A stretch of DNA of 64,000 nucleotides from Phymorhynchus buccinoides (taxonomy: Eukaryota > Mollusca > Gastropoda > Neogastropoda > Raphitomidae): contig CM065700.1 in NCBI GenBank assembly GCA_017654935.2, forward strand, positions 44,325,931 to 44,389,930. Reading direction: 5' to 3'. Each line of letters begins with the position of its first letter. Within the stretch, counting starts at the first letter, position 1. Under the pieces are notes generated by a model. The model was not told where the DNA came from and did no database searches. It worked only from the letters and a program-made list of their open reading frames with translations. Shown piece after piece: positions 22,865-32,863 of this stretch. The translations under genes and the position numbers were made by a program.

Positions 22865-24110
22865 ACTGCACTGGTCCGCAACACTGTGAGCATTTGAAGC
22901 GTGAACACAAATTTCAGTGCGGTAACAAGCAAAAAAATGATAAAATACATACATCAGCACGTACATCAGCAGCAGGTGTGAATAAAGACGTGATTTCTGA
23001 GCCAGTGCTGAGGGTGCGTGATTATCAACAAAAGTGCACATGTGTAGTTTCTTTTGCCGGGCAGTATATTACTTTTTGTATGAATAACCCAATTTTTCTC
23101 TGCCTGCGAGTTGAATGTGATGGTTCCAGGAGTCCTGTAGCTTTTCATTGGCATAAACCGATTTTCTTTTGTCGTAAGTAATTAACCATTGTGTGTTTGC
23201 TGAAATGTTAAGATAATGAGAGGTTTGACTTTTGACAATGTACACCCTCAGTATCACTCCGTCTAGACCACGAAAGAGAAACAGAGAATTGGTGACGTGT
23301 TTTTTCTGCTTTCGTTTCCATGTCTGTATGATATAGATAACTGAAAACGTCATTTTGCATCAACATGGGTGCAACTCCCCAGAATGACAAAAAATGAAAG
23401 ACAGGGGTCCAGGGGCCGCCACGGGCCCCAGCAGGGTACAGGGGCAGAGCCCTGTTGGAGGATTCGGGGTGGGGGGTGGGGGGGGCATCACAAGAGATCT
23501 AGATAACGAGACAGTCACAATGATGGACAGAGATTGAGTCCGATAAGCCTTATAAAATGATTACATTGCCTTTTGAAAACAATACGGCATCTGTGACCAT
23601 GCTGTTTTCAAGTTAACCCGAGAGAGACTTCCAGGATAGGACAACCAAGTTCAAACCGCCCCAAATCGCTTGCGGCAGACATTTTTTTTTTAGGCATTTA
23701 AAAAACAAATGAAGTTCAGTTTCTGGTAAAATTTAAAATTAAAAAAATCAGTGTACAACTGAAAGAGTAACACCCATGCATCAATGAAACTCGGGATGGA
23801 AGTTCAGTTTAACGTCGCGTATCGGCTTTCGCCATGTACGACGGGCTGAACAAACCAACCAGGGTATAAACAAAAATGTATGTTCCTGAATCACTGTCTT
23901 AGCCAAAAGGCCGAGAAGCGATCAGAATATCTATCCAGTGCTCTCTTTATAGCTGAACTTGGGGAAGAAGAATTTTCAGGCAGTTAGAATACTTTGAATA
24001 CTTTTTTTTTTTTTAAGTACCCAGTGCGTTTAAGAGAGAAATTTTGATGGACTTGAACCATTTTCCAACTCCATAATCTTGCCAGAGAATTTCTTTGAAA
24101 ATCTTGTTAT
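22865..24110 (+). other. RIM-BP 3' flank with family H MITE
   Basis: No gene is recognised. It contains a family H element (23364-23778). An inverted pair (ACAAAAGAAACTGCACATGT near 22070, and GCACATGTGTAGTTTCTTTT at about 23036) flanks about 950 bp including a SINE copy. Confidence 0.5.
23364..23778 (+). mobile_element. family H MITE, copy 1
   Basis: CATGGGTGCAACTCCC at the left and GAAAGAGTAACACCCATG at the right. The core has AGGGGTCCAGGGGCCGCC and TTTCTGGTAAAATT motifs shared with 27522-27789, 56203-56300 (partial) and 61115-61192 (partial). Confidence 0.7.
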
Positions 24111-24327
24111 TAACCTCTTCTCCCTGTCCTGTCCCATGTTTACTACATGGTGTGTGATGTCATTGATGATGTCATAGCCCTGGAATGGTGGTTTTGGGTT
24201 AAGACAAGTCAGGAAAGATATTGTATCTCTAGACCATTTTCTCAGATTGAGTTTGACAGGTCTCTTTTGAATTTTATGAGAAAATCAATAATGTGTCTGT
24301 TTTCCTCTTGCAGTGAAGGGGGTTAAG
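24111..24327. mobile_element. TTAA-flanked MITE, third variant, second copy
   Basis: Starts TTAACCTCTTCTCCCTG, ends GCAGTGAAGGGGGTTAA. The internal CTAGACCATTTTCTCAGATT segment resembles 44290-44330 and 41853-41880. Confidence 0.55.
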
Positions 24328-24332
24328 AGAGT

Positions 24333-25262
24333 ACCATATTTTTTGGACTATAAGGCGATACTTTTTTTTTAAAGACTCAGACCACTGAATATGACTGATG
24401 AAATAGCAAGAAAATATAGCACAAAAAACACTCAATTCGAGGCTGGTAGATTGAGGTCCCTTTTATTGTTAGTGTGTGTGTGTAGGGGGGTGTGTGTGTG
24501 TGTGAATGTTTATTAATATTGAATATTATGTGCCTTTTTTGTGACTATTGTATGTACAAATTATAGTAAGTTGTTATTTTATGATGCATGCAACTGTATT
24601 TCAGTCCTATATATCTCTGTCTTTGTTTGTGTGTCTCTCTCTTCTCTCTTTCTCTGTCTGTCCCTCTGTCTGGCTCTCTGTGTCTCCGTCTCTGTCTTCT
24701 CTCTGTCTGTCTGTATGTATGTCTGTCTCTTTCTCTCTCTCATTCTCTTTCTCTCTCTATCATTATAAGTGTGGGTGTGAGTGTGATTTGCTAATAGTGC
24801 GTCTTTAAGTGTCCATCAGTGTGAGTGTTTCAAGTTGGTTGCGAAAGTGTACTGTAGATTATGTCATTCATTATTTGGGCGTGATTGAGAAATTGACTGA
24901 GGGATCAGGGAAGGGGGTGTTGGTCAATGTTTGATGTATACTTTTTGTTCATTGTGTTTACTATTCATTTTAGTGATTTCTGTAAAGCACTTAGAGCTTA
25001 AAGATTAGGCGCTATAAAAGTTGTCTTAATAAATAAATAAATAAACAAGACAAACGTTTCTGGCCATAAGCCTGTCTTCAGTGTGGCGACGACAAGGTCT
25101 GTCCAAAACTGCGCTTATGGCCAGAAACGTTTGTCTTGTTTCCAATAAAAGGGACCTCAATCTACCAGCCTCGAATTGAGTGTTTTTTGTGCCTTAACTG
25201 GTCCCAGTGGTCATTTATATTCTCAAGTATTTTAAGAAAATATAGTAACAAAGTCTGAACAA
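24333..25262 (+). mobile_element. family T MITE interrupted by an 814-bp insertion
   Basis: Left end TACCATATTTTTTGGACTAT with ATAAGGCGATAC. The core resumes after the insertion at AAGAAAATATAGTAACAAAG. The right terminus has decayed. Confidence 0.65.
24420..25233. mobile_element. insertion with 12-bp target duplication and 49-bp inverted repeat
   Basis: AAGAAAATATAG at 24408-24419 is repeated at 25234-25245. The insert begins with a 49-bp arm (CACAAAAAACACTCAATTCG...) whose perfect inverted copy lies at 25143-25191. A second hairpin at about 25047-25141 is built from ACAAACGTTTCTGGCCATAA and its complement, and a TGTAAAGCACTTAGAGC...GCGCTATAAAAG tail lies at 24976-25045. A TSD this long plus a GCGCTATAA tail suggests retroposition; internally inverted partial copies occur in Penelope-like elements, but no protein is left to decide. 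Confidence 0.6.
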
Positions 25263-25676
25263 ATAACATCAATGTATTGTTCTGAATAACAGATTATAAT
25301 GTGAATACCAGTAATTTATCAAGTCAGTTAAAATGAAGACAGTTCTGGATGTATGCACAGATAAAAAATGAAAATTTCTCATATAAATATAATTGATTTG
25401 GTTTGTTGTCAGTTATCCAGTTTGGGACAGACTTTTTTGTTTGTTTGAAGAGAAACTTGAGAACTGCTCGATTTATTTTTTTCATATCGATGGGTTATCG
25501 TGAATTTAGGAAAATCAATGAATTATTCAACTACGTGTGCCACAAGCAATAAAAATGAACACACCCACTCGTGCACAAGATGATGTTTTCTTTCTCTCTC
25601 ATGTACACAATACAAACATGTGTCAAACTTGTTTCAAGGGGAACAAAATTAAGCTTTGAAGAAGTGCGAAGGAAAA

Positions 25677-25847
25677 TACTGTATTTTAAGGCAGTACTTT
25701 ATTTTTTGGACCAGACTGAGACCCCTGCGCCTTCTAATGTGACTGATGAATGTAGTAAGAAAATAGAGTAACAACTTCTGAATTTGGTGTCAGATTTGGG
25801 GGTTTGTCTTATAATAAGGTGCACCGTATAGTCTGTAAAATACGGTA
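25677..25847 (+). mobile_element. family T MITE, copy
   Basis: TACTGTATTTTAAGGCAGTA to TAGTCTGTAAAATACGGTA, about 170 bp, with the core CAGACTGAGACCCCTGCGCC and TAGTAAGAAAATAGAGTAAC. Confidence 0.75.
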
Positions 25848-25879
25848 GTCATTTTATACTGGGTATAAACTAGTCATTT

Positions 25880-27275
25880 GTTTAAACTTCTCCTTCTTCT
25901 TCTTCTTGTACGTCGGAGGGACACCTCAGCATCCAATGTGAAGGCGGCCGTATGTTGCAGGTCCTCCAGGCTTCCAAAAAGCTTCTGGGCCACAGAGACG
26001 TGGTCTGGCCAGGTCTTGTTTCTTTGCTGTTGGAACAGTGGACATGACTGTAGGGTGTGGTCACTCGTTTGGTTCTCAGTGCTGTTGGAACAGTGGGCAT
26101 GACTGTAGGGTGTGGTCACTCGTTTGGTTCTCAGTGCTGTTGGAACAGTGGGCATGACTGTAGGGTGTGGTCACTCGTTTGGTTATCAGTGCTGTTGGAA
26201 CAGTGGCCATGACTGTAGGGTGTGGTCACTCGTTTGGTTCTCAGTGCTGTTGGAACAGTGGCCATGACTGTAGGGTGTGGTCACTCGTTTGGTTCTCAGT
26301 GCTGTTGGAACAGTGGGCATGACTGTAGGGTGTGGTCACTTGTTTGGTTCTCAGTGCTGTTGGAACAGTGGCCATGACTGTAGGGTGTGGTCACTTGTTT
26401 GGTTCTCAGTGCTGTTGGAACAGTGGGCATGACTGTAGGGTGTGGTCACTTGTTTGGTTATCAGTGCTGTTGGAACAGTGGCCATGACTGTAGGGTGTGG
26501 TCACTTGTTTGGTTCTCAGTGCTGTTGGAACAGTGGACATGACTGTAGGGTGTGGTCACTCGTTTGGTTCTCAGTGCTGTTGGAACAGTGGACATGACTG
26601 TAGGATGTGGTCACTCGTTTGGTTCTCAGTGCTGTTGGAACAGTGGACATGACTGTAGGGTGTGGTCACTCGTTTGGTTCTCAGTGCTGTTGGAACAGTG
26701 GACATGACTGTAGGGTGTGGTCACTCGTTTGGTTCTCAGTGCTGTTGGAACAGTGGACATGACTGTAGGATGTGGTCACTCGTTTGGTTCTCAGTGCTGT
26801 TGGAACAGTGGACATGACTGTAGGTCACTCGTGGTTCGTGCTCACTGGAACAGTGGACATGACTGTAGGATGCGGTCACTTGTTTGGTTCTCAGTGCTGT
26901 TGGAACAGTGGACATGACTGTAGGGTGTGGTCACTCGTTTGGTTCTCAGTGCTGTTGGAACAGTGGACATGACTGTAGGGTGTGGTCACTCGTTTGGTTC
27001 TCTTTGCTGTTGGAACAGTGGGCATGACTGTAGGGTGTGGTCACTCGTTTGGTTCTCAGTGCTGTTGGAACAGTGGACATGACTGTAGGATGCGGTCACT
27101 CGTTTGGTTCTCAGTGCTGTGGGAACAGTGGACATGACTGTAGGATGCGGTCACTTGTTTGGTTCTCAGTGCCACATGGGCACTTGTCTGATTCACCGAT
27201 GCGTAGTTTGTTGAACCGGTGGTGTTTCAGACGATTGTGACCTGTCCTGAGTCTGAAAACACAGACCTGTTCTTG
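25880..27275 (-). pseudogene. non-LTR retrotransposon ORF2 C-terminus with internal 55-bp array
   Basis: Read on the - strand from about 27275: EQVCVFRLRTGHNRLKHH, RFNKLRIGESDKCPCGTENQ, TSDRILQSCPLF, and at the far end TENQTSDHTLQSCPLFQQ then TWPDHVSVAQKLFGSLEDLQ. The RLRTGHNRLxHH...CPCG...H.LQSCP pattern is the cysteine/histidine segment after the RT and RNase H regions in Jockey/RTE-type LINEs (class inferred). The reading frame is interrupted by about 21 tandem copies of its own CPCGTENQTSDHTLQSCPLF segment, so it is a dead fragment. Its 5' part is missing. Confidence 0.75.
26030..27175 (-). repeat. 55-bp tandem array (about 21 units) within LINE coding sequence
   Basis: The unit (+ strand) is CTGTTGGAACAGTGGACATG, ACTGTAGGGTGTGGTCACTC, GTTTGGTTCTCAGTG. 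Each unit is the complement of codons for TENQTSDHTLQSCPLFQQ. One unit near 26820-26860 is degenerate. 55 is not a multiple of three, so the frame shifts at every unit. Confidence 0.95.
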
Positions 27276-27521
27276 GCGTGTGTTTTTTTAACCAACAGAA
27301 GTTAGCCTTTTCTCGTTCCTTTTCTAATTTGTCATACAATCAACTTGGTGTTTTTTTATGCGTGTTTCTAACCAACTTACTGCACCACCTACCTGTGCTC
27401 CAGCCTCTACAGACTTTGAGAAACTCAGGGCCAAAGGTAACCTTCACCGTCTAAACACAAAACAGGTACTGCTGCAGCAACTTAAAAAGTTTTACCTGTG
27501 ATGACAGCGTTTTCTGAAATA

Positions 27522-27789
27522 CATGGGTGCAACTACACAAAATGAAAAAACCTGAAAGGCCGGGGTCTAGGGGTAATGTCCCCCTGCAGCTGAAGAAAAA
27601 ACATTATTTATGAAGGTATTTTAGTTTGCTTTTTCCACAATTTATACAAATGCTTATTTTAAAATGTTTGAAAAATACAGTAAACACACAAAGATCTTGT
27701 TTGACAAATACAAAATTGAAAAGGAAACTCCTTTCTGGTAAAATTCAAAAACAGGAAATCCTTGTATACCAGGAAAAGTTGCACCCATG
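27522..27789 (+). mobile_element. family H MITE, copy 2
   Basis: CATGGGTGCAACTACAC at the left and AAAAGTTGCACCCATG at the right, 268 bp. The core contains GGCCGGGGTCTAGGGG and TTTCTGGTAAAATTCAAAAA. Confidence 0.78.
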
Positions 27790-27956
27790 GACATGCCATG
27801 ACTGTGAATGCTAGTACTCGTGCGCAATATTTCTTCTAAACATTCCTCACAATCTCGTACGACAAGAAACCTTTTAAACAGTGTAGAGTTCTTTGTGGAT
27901 TTTTATTTGCCTTGTAGTAGTATTTTTTATGGCTAGTGGACCAAAAGTGAATATGG

Positions 27957-28195
27957 TTTACAGAGAAGAGCGGTAATGGATAAATGATGAATCGATGGTG
28001 AATCTTGGACACCTTTTGGGTAGCGTGGGTGGGTTACAGAGAAGAGCGGTAATGGATAAATGACGAATCGATGGTGAATCTTGGACACCTTTTGGGTAGC
28101 ATGGGGTGGGTGGTTTACAGAGAAGAGCGGTAATGGATAAATGACGAATCGATGGTGAATCTTGGACACCTTTTGGGTAGCGTGGGTGGGTGGTT
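27957..28195 (+). repeat. 76-81-bp tandem repeat, 3 copies
   Basis: CAGAGAAGAGCGGTAATGGA recurs at 27961, 28037 and 28118, followed each time by ATCGATGGTGAATCTTGGAC and ACCTTTTGGGTAGC. Confidence 0.93.
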
Positions 28196-28766
28196 TTTTT
28201 TGCTCTGCAATACATCTTGGTTCGAGGTTTGTGAAAAAAAGGAGTCCTGCCCACTACTAGTCCGCTTGTCTTTGATCATAATAAATCAGGTCATCGTGTG
28301 TGTGTGGAAATGATTATGTATGTTTGAACCGGTAGTAAATTACAGCTGTGTATATAATAATTATGTATAGATTGATATTACGTTAGTCAAAATTAGTTTT
28401 TATACATATACCGGAGACGGGAGTGATGGAACCATGTAGATTTGTGGAACTGCTGGCGTGGTTTTGTTTCCGTATTTAATCATCAGAAGTTTGGTTTTTC
28501 TGGTACCTGCACTTTGTGTCTGTACCCGCCCTCTCTCTCTGATTTTACTTTTGAATTCAAAGAATGTACGTGTCGCCCGATTGTTGTAGTGAATGGATGT
28601 ACGTGAACTTGCCCACTTGTGTCCATGGTACGTACATATAAATATATATATTGGAAAAAAATATGAAATATGCCTATAATAAATGAAAATAAACCAATAA
28701 CACAAAAGAGCTTGCACTGACTTGTAGCGTTGTGCTTCAACTGCAGAATTCTGGGGTGAAAGCCAG
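28196..28766 (+). other. intergenic or 3' flank, no gene seen
   Basis: AT-rich sequence; a - strand open stretch of about 146 codons at 28400-28840 has no recognisable domain and overlaps a MITE. Confidence 0.5.
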
Positions 28767-28930
28767 TACAGTGGAACCTCCCTTATAAGACCTCCCATTA
28801 TAAGACTCCCTCCCACATAAGACCTACTTCTTTGAAACATTGCTCTTCTTTGTAAGTATTTAAATTACCTCCCTTATAAGACCTCATTTTGGATGACTTT
28901 TGAAGGTCTTATAAGGGAGGTTCCACTGTA
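28767..28930. mobile_element. pogo-like MITE (family G), copy 1
   Basis: CAGTGGAACCTCCCTTATAA at the left and TTATAAGGGAGGTTCCACTG at the right, each bounded by TA; 164 bp. CAGTGGAACCTC-type ends with TA duplication are typical of pogo/Tigger-derived MITEs (inference from the ends only). Confidence 0.87.
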
Positions 28931-29045
28931 CCAGCCTTCTGTGTTTCCTTTGTTATAGTACTTTCTTCCTTTCACCTGTTGTTTTCTTTACACTGTGTTG
29001 TTTGTTGAAAATGCATCTTCAATACAATGGAACCTCCCTTATATA

Positions 29046-29752
29046 CTGGTCTCCAAAAGTTAAGGGCCGGTGTTATGATAAATAAGTACCTGTCATTAAA
29101 TATCTACCTCTCGCATGCGAACTGTACCCATCTAACCCTAACCCTATCCCTAACCACGGAAAGAACCAAGAAATAGAGCAGGAGGGTGTAAATCTACATA
29201 TTTGCCGAGAAATCGATGTACAAATCCATGCACTTAGTTTCGTAAAATTCACAATGGCGGACAAACAAACGATTCTGATTGGCTACGCTAGGACTACTTC
29301 CGGCTAGGACTACTTATCTCATAGAGGTAAAAATGCACCGCCACACCGGCTTCTGTTTTCAGTAGCTTGATATCTATTTATTGTACACTAAGACAACAAT
29401 GAAGAAAATGGCAAAACTTAGGCTACTCAATAACTTTCCTTCCTGTTGCACGTGCCTGAACCAGTTTTGCAGACATTGCAGTACAGCAACAGCGTTTTCA
29501 GGTACGCTTAAAATGTGGCAAATTCACGAGAATTTCACGAAAGTTTGGTCTCTTTTCGCTGAAGAATCAGGGCTGATGCAGGTTTCTTGCCTATTGCACG
29601 TGCAAGGCATGACTGTAGTGAACACTGCTGAGCAAAAGTTAGACACGAATGTGTATTTAAGGGCGGCAACCAGAGCTCTCAATAAGCATGCCTCCAAGAC
29701 AGAAGAGAGAAGATCGTTCTTCCGGCACTTAAATTTTGGAGACCAGTTATAG
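29046..29752. mobile_element. TIR element nested in family G copy 2
   Basis: ACTGGTCTCCAAAAGTTAAG at the left and CTTAAATTTTGGAGACCAGT at the right. It contains a 123-codon + strand open stretch (29381-29752) with repeated CCTCLNQFC/LLHV-like segments but no recognisable domain, so it is not called as a gene. Confidence 0.65.
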
Positions 29753-29882
29753 TAGTTATAAGACCCCCCCACCCCTTGTAAAACTCCCTCCCACTTAAGA
29801 CCTACTTCTCCGAGACATTGCCCTTCTTTGTATGTAAGTATTAAAATTACCTCCCTTATACAACTCCCTCCCACTTAAGACC

Positions 29883-30544
29883 TACCATATTTTTCGGACT
29901 ATAAGGCGCACCCCTCAAAGTTCACATATTCAGATTTTGTTGTTACAGACAAACCCCTATTTTACGACCCTCTGTTAAGCGACCACCTCTCATTTGAGAC
30001 CGGATTTGTTGGCATGGATGCATTTTACTATGTAAACGACCTCTCTTAAACAACTTCCTCTAAAACGCGACTTACGACCGCCATTTTGTTGGTTTTTACG
30101 ACCGTTGTCTGCATAGACTTCGAGCAAAGGGAAACAACCACGGTCAAGGGCCTGAAAGCGGAGTCGCTTCCCTCGTTGTAGAAAAGATGGCGGAAAGCGT
30201 AGCAAAAGCACGAAAACCACTGACTTTGAAAAAGAAAACCACTGACTTTGGACGAGAGTGGAGGTGATTAACAGAAGTCGGCGAAGTGAAACTGTAATAC
30301 ATCGAGTTCAGGAAAGACCCAAATCCAGTTTTAATATGTCATTGTATGTGTGCATGAAGAAGAGTATGAACTGTGCTGAACTTTTTCTTTCTACGGCTGC
30401 CAGTGAAAACCTCCGTCATACGACCCCTCCAATTTACGACCGATTTTTCCGGACATTTTGGAAGTCTTAAAATAGAGGTTTGTCTGTAGTCTCACTCTGG
30501 GGAAAAAAAGTATCGAAAGTATAATAAGTCAGAAAATTACCGTA
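29883..30544 (-). mobile_element. family T MITE nested in family G copy 2
   Basis: TACCATATTTTTCGGACTAT with AAGGCGCACC at the left; GAAAATTACCGTA at the right. It is itself interrupted by the element at 29945-30487. Confidence 0.72.
29945..30487. mobile_element. second pogo-like MITE family, nested in family T
   Basis: CAGACAAACCCCTATTTTAC at the left and AAAATAGAGGTTTGTCTG at the right, TA on both sides, about 540 bp. The core has repeated ACGACC/GGTCGT motifs (TCATACGACCCCTCC). Confidence 0.8.
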
Positions 30545-30879
30545 CTTCTCTGTGACATGGCCCTTCTTTGTAAGTATTAAAAATTACAACTCCCTCCCAC
30601 TTAAGGCCTTATTTTGGATGATTTTTCGAGGATTAAAAAATCCCTCCGATGAGGTTAAGAGGCGTGGTTACCGCTACACCTATCTGTATTAATATAAAAA
30701 AATTATACTTTGGATGATTTTTCAGACCAAGAGGACGTAAAACACCATTTTCGTCGATTTTTAAAAGGGAGGTTCCACTGTATGTAAAAATATTCACTTT
30801 AGGCTTACGGTCTGTGCACATTAGATCCGGAATCCCCCCCCCCTCCCCCGGTGGGGATACCGGGGGGTCTTTGCATAAA

Positions 30880-31475
30880 TAGTTCCCCCACCTTCTGGAA
30901 GTTCTGTGCTTGTTGCTGTTCCCTGGCTTAACGACTCCAGGGATCATCCCAACAGCCAGAGCACTTGAACAATTCAGTACAAATGCACCAGCTAGGGATG
31001 AGAACATTACGTGTGTGACCGTTTTTGATTACCCCGCCATGTGGGCAGCCACACTCCGTCTTCAGGGGATTTTAGACTGATGATGTGATGCTGGGAGCTT
31101 GTCATGGCTTAAGACAATCCCCGCACAACCATTCAGAGCATAACATTTTGATGTAGCCTTGGCGTTCTAGCTTATGTCAACTGGTCTGACACAGCCTCAT
31201 GCCAAGGCAACTGTGCTTGTAAATTCCGCTAATCTGTCACTCTCTTTGACTCTGCCTTTTCCCTTTGCTTACTGTCATCTACTATCTTTCTGCCTTACTG
31301 GTCCATTCTCCTGCCTTTTTTCACAAAAACGCTTTCAAAAAGATTTTCTTCAGTCGAAGTCGGACTTGCTGGGCCTAACTATTTCTTAGTTAGGCGCATA
31401 ACGGCAGCATGACGCATCTGCGCTCATAATTGACAGGAAACTGTCTGAGCGATCGAAGAAGAAGAGGAAGAAGAA
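30880..31475 (+). mobile_element. interspersed retroposon family K, copy interrupted by a 297-bp insertion
   Basis: CCACCTTCTGGAAGTTCTGT, then after the insertion AATCTGTCACTCTCTTTGAC, the short palindrome GCCTAACTATTTCTTAGTTA and CTGTCTGAGCGATCGAAGAA with a (GAA)n-type tail. It looks SINE-like, but no tRNA head was recognised. Confidence 0.7.
30914..31210. mobile_element. 297-bp insertion flanked by a 10-bp target duplication
   Basis: CTGTGCTTGT occurs at 30904-30913 and again at 31211-31220, and the flanks join to a continuous family K sequence. About 170 bp of the insert recurs inverted at 60900-61065 (GCTGTTGGGATGATCCC, TAATGTTCTCATCCCTAGCT). Class unknown. Confidence 0.72.
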
Positions 31476-31635
31476 GATCGGCAATCCGCAAGTTCCGCAC
31501 GGAAGAAATACGTAAGAAATAAGCAGACGCAGAAACTAATCCGCAACACCATCCGCTCATCTCTTATATAAGTGAATGGGGGTTTCGTACAGGAACTTGT
31601 GGATTGTGATTCTAATGAGCGCAGGCCCTAAGGCC

Positions 31636-32097
31636 TAAAAGACCCACCAGGTCACGTGTCAAAATCACGGGTTTTAGGTGTTTTCCCTCTTACAGCTGGT
31701 AAATTTTGTTTTGACCAAGTTTGACTCCCATACAAATGTCCCCAAATTGAAAACGAAACATCACTTTAACCCTTTCGCCGCCAGCCATTTTTCAGCCAAA
31801 TTATACAATCAAACTTACCTGGCTAAAGAAAAAAAAAATCTGCAGTATTGTGAATTCCTGTTATATGTATGACATTAGGCCTATCCTTAACTCCCAAAAT
31901 TAAAAACAACAAATATGATCTTCGGCAGGCCTTGATTTCATTACTTTTTAGTGACATCGAGGTGCATAAATGCGACATTGGCGGTGAAAGGGTTAAAGAG
32001 CAGCCTCAATTTGAAGTTTGGGACATTTGTACGTGGGTCACAGGTACCCAGAAAAAAAACCAAGGGACTTAATCGTGGTGCATCAGTGTGTCTTTAA
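31636..32097 (+). mobile_element. family C MITE, copy 2 (filled site)
   Basis: AAAGACCCACCAGGTCACGT at the left to CAGTGTGTCTTTAA at the right. It is interrupted at an internal TTAA by a family P element (31766-31996); otherwise colinear with 50553-50793. Confidence 0.85.
31766..31996 (+). mobile_element. piggyBac-like MITE (family P), copy 5, inserted in a family C MITE
   Basis: TTAACCCTTTCGCCGCCAGC at the left and GGCGGTGAAAGGGTTAA at the right. It interrupts a family C element exactly at a TTAA; the uninterrupted version of that site is present at about 50690 (ATTTTAAAGAGCAGC), which demonstrates TTAA target duplication. Confidence 0.88.
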
Positions 32098-32493
32098 GAA
32101 GATCAAAAACTCGGGTAATAAGAATGGAAATGTGGTTTTATTTAACTACAAAAAGCAATTGCACTTTTGTTGGTTGCTTGCCCTCTAGACGACAAGTTAA
32201 GCACCTGAAAGCAGACACTACTCATTAAAAACACAAGATACACAATCCATTTTCACAAACATTGTGTGTGAAAACTCTCCCAACGAAGCCTAAGAGAGAT
32301 GGTTAATTTGTGACGATTAGATATACCGAAAGCCAAAAGAAACGCAAGTAAAGGAATTAATTGCTTTTTAAAGAAAATTCGTCCAAACAAATTTGATGAT
32401 TCGATCGATTTCAAATCGGTACAATGAGTCTTGTATCGCTGATTGTTCACTCGAGTTGTCGGGAAAGCCGGTTGGTATTATTATGTATTATGG

Positions 32494-32715
32494 CATTAAG
32501 TACTTTATTGTCACAGAGGCGTCTCTGTGAAATTCGGGTTGCTCCCACCTGGAGAGCGCGTCGCAGCCAGAGGCGCGCCACCCAATTTTTTTATTTTTTT
32601 TTGCATGCGATTTTTGTGTGACTGATGAGGAAGGAAGGGGGTTAGTAAATTTTGACCAAATGACAACTTTTTCGTTGCCACTGGGTTTAACGTATGCTAA
32701 GTGCATGGGCACACG

Positions 32716-32746
<31 letters not shown>

Positions 32747-32862
32747 TCCACGTTCAGACCATAAGGCCTAGTGCAAAGTGAGAGGAAAAATCCCCTGTAC
32801 CCAGGTTCGAACTCGGGCTTACTTGAAGCGAACGCGCTACCACTGTGCCACTCTGGTGCACT
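32494..32862 (-). mobile_element. tRNA-SINE family S, copy 3, full length
   Basis: About 370 bp with a tRNA-like head at its 5' end (right side): A box-like TGGCACAGTGGTAGCGCG and B box-like GAGTTCGAACCTGGGTA. The body continues through TCGTCTCATCCG and GCACTTAGCATACG to the GGGAGCAACCCGAATTTC and AAAGTACTTAATGCC tail. It lies against a Tc1-like transposase relic, which it appears to truncate. Confidence 0.88.
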
Positions 32863-32863
32863 G

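Larger units (their letters stand above)
29023..30782. mobile_element. pogo-like MITE (family G), copy 2, host of a nested cluster
   Basis: Left end CAATGGAACCTCCCTTATA, right end GGGAGGTTCCACTG, TA at both edges. Core pieces (GACCTACTTCTCCGAGACAT, CTTCTTTGTAAGTATT) are separated by insertions at 29046-29752, 29883-30544 and about 30640-30760. Confidence 0.78.

Noticed and set aside
28400..28840. 146-codon - strand ORF
   Set aside because: It has no domain, overlaps the family G MITE at 28767-28930 and is mostly AT-rich sequence.
29381..29752. 123-codon + strand ORF as a gene
   Set aside because: It lies wholly inside a TIR element nested in a MITE and has no recognisable domain; it may be a relic, but there is no positive evidence.
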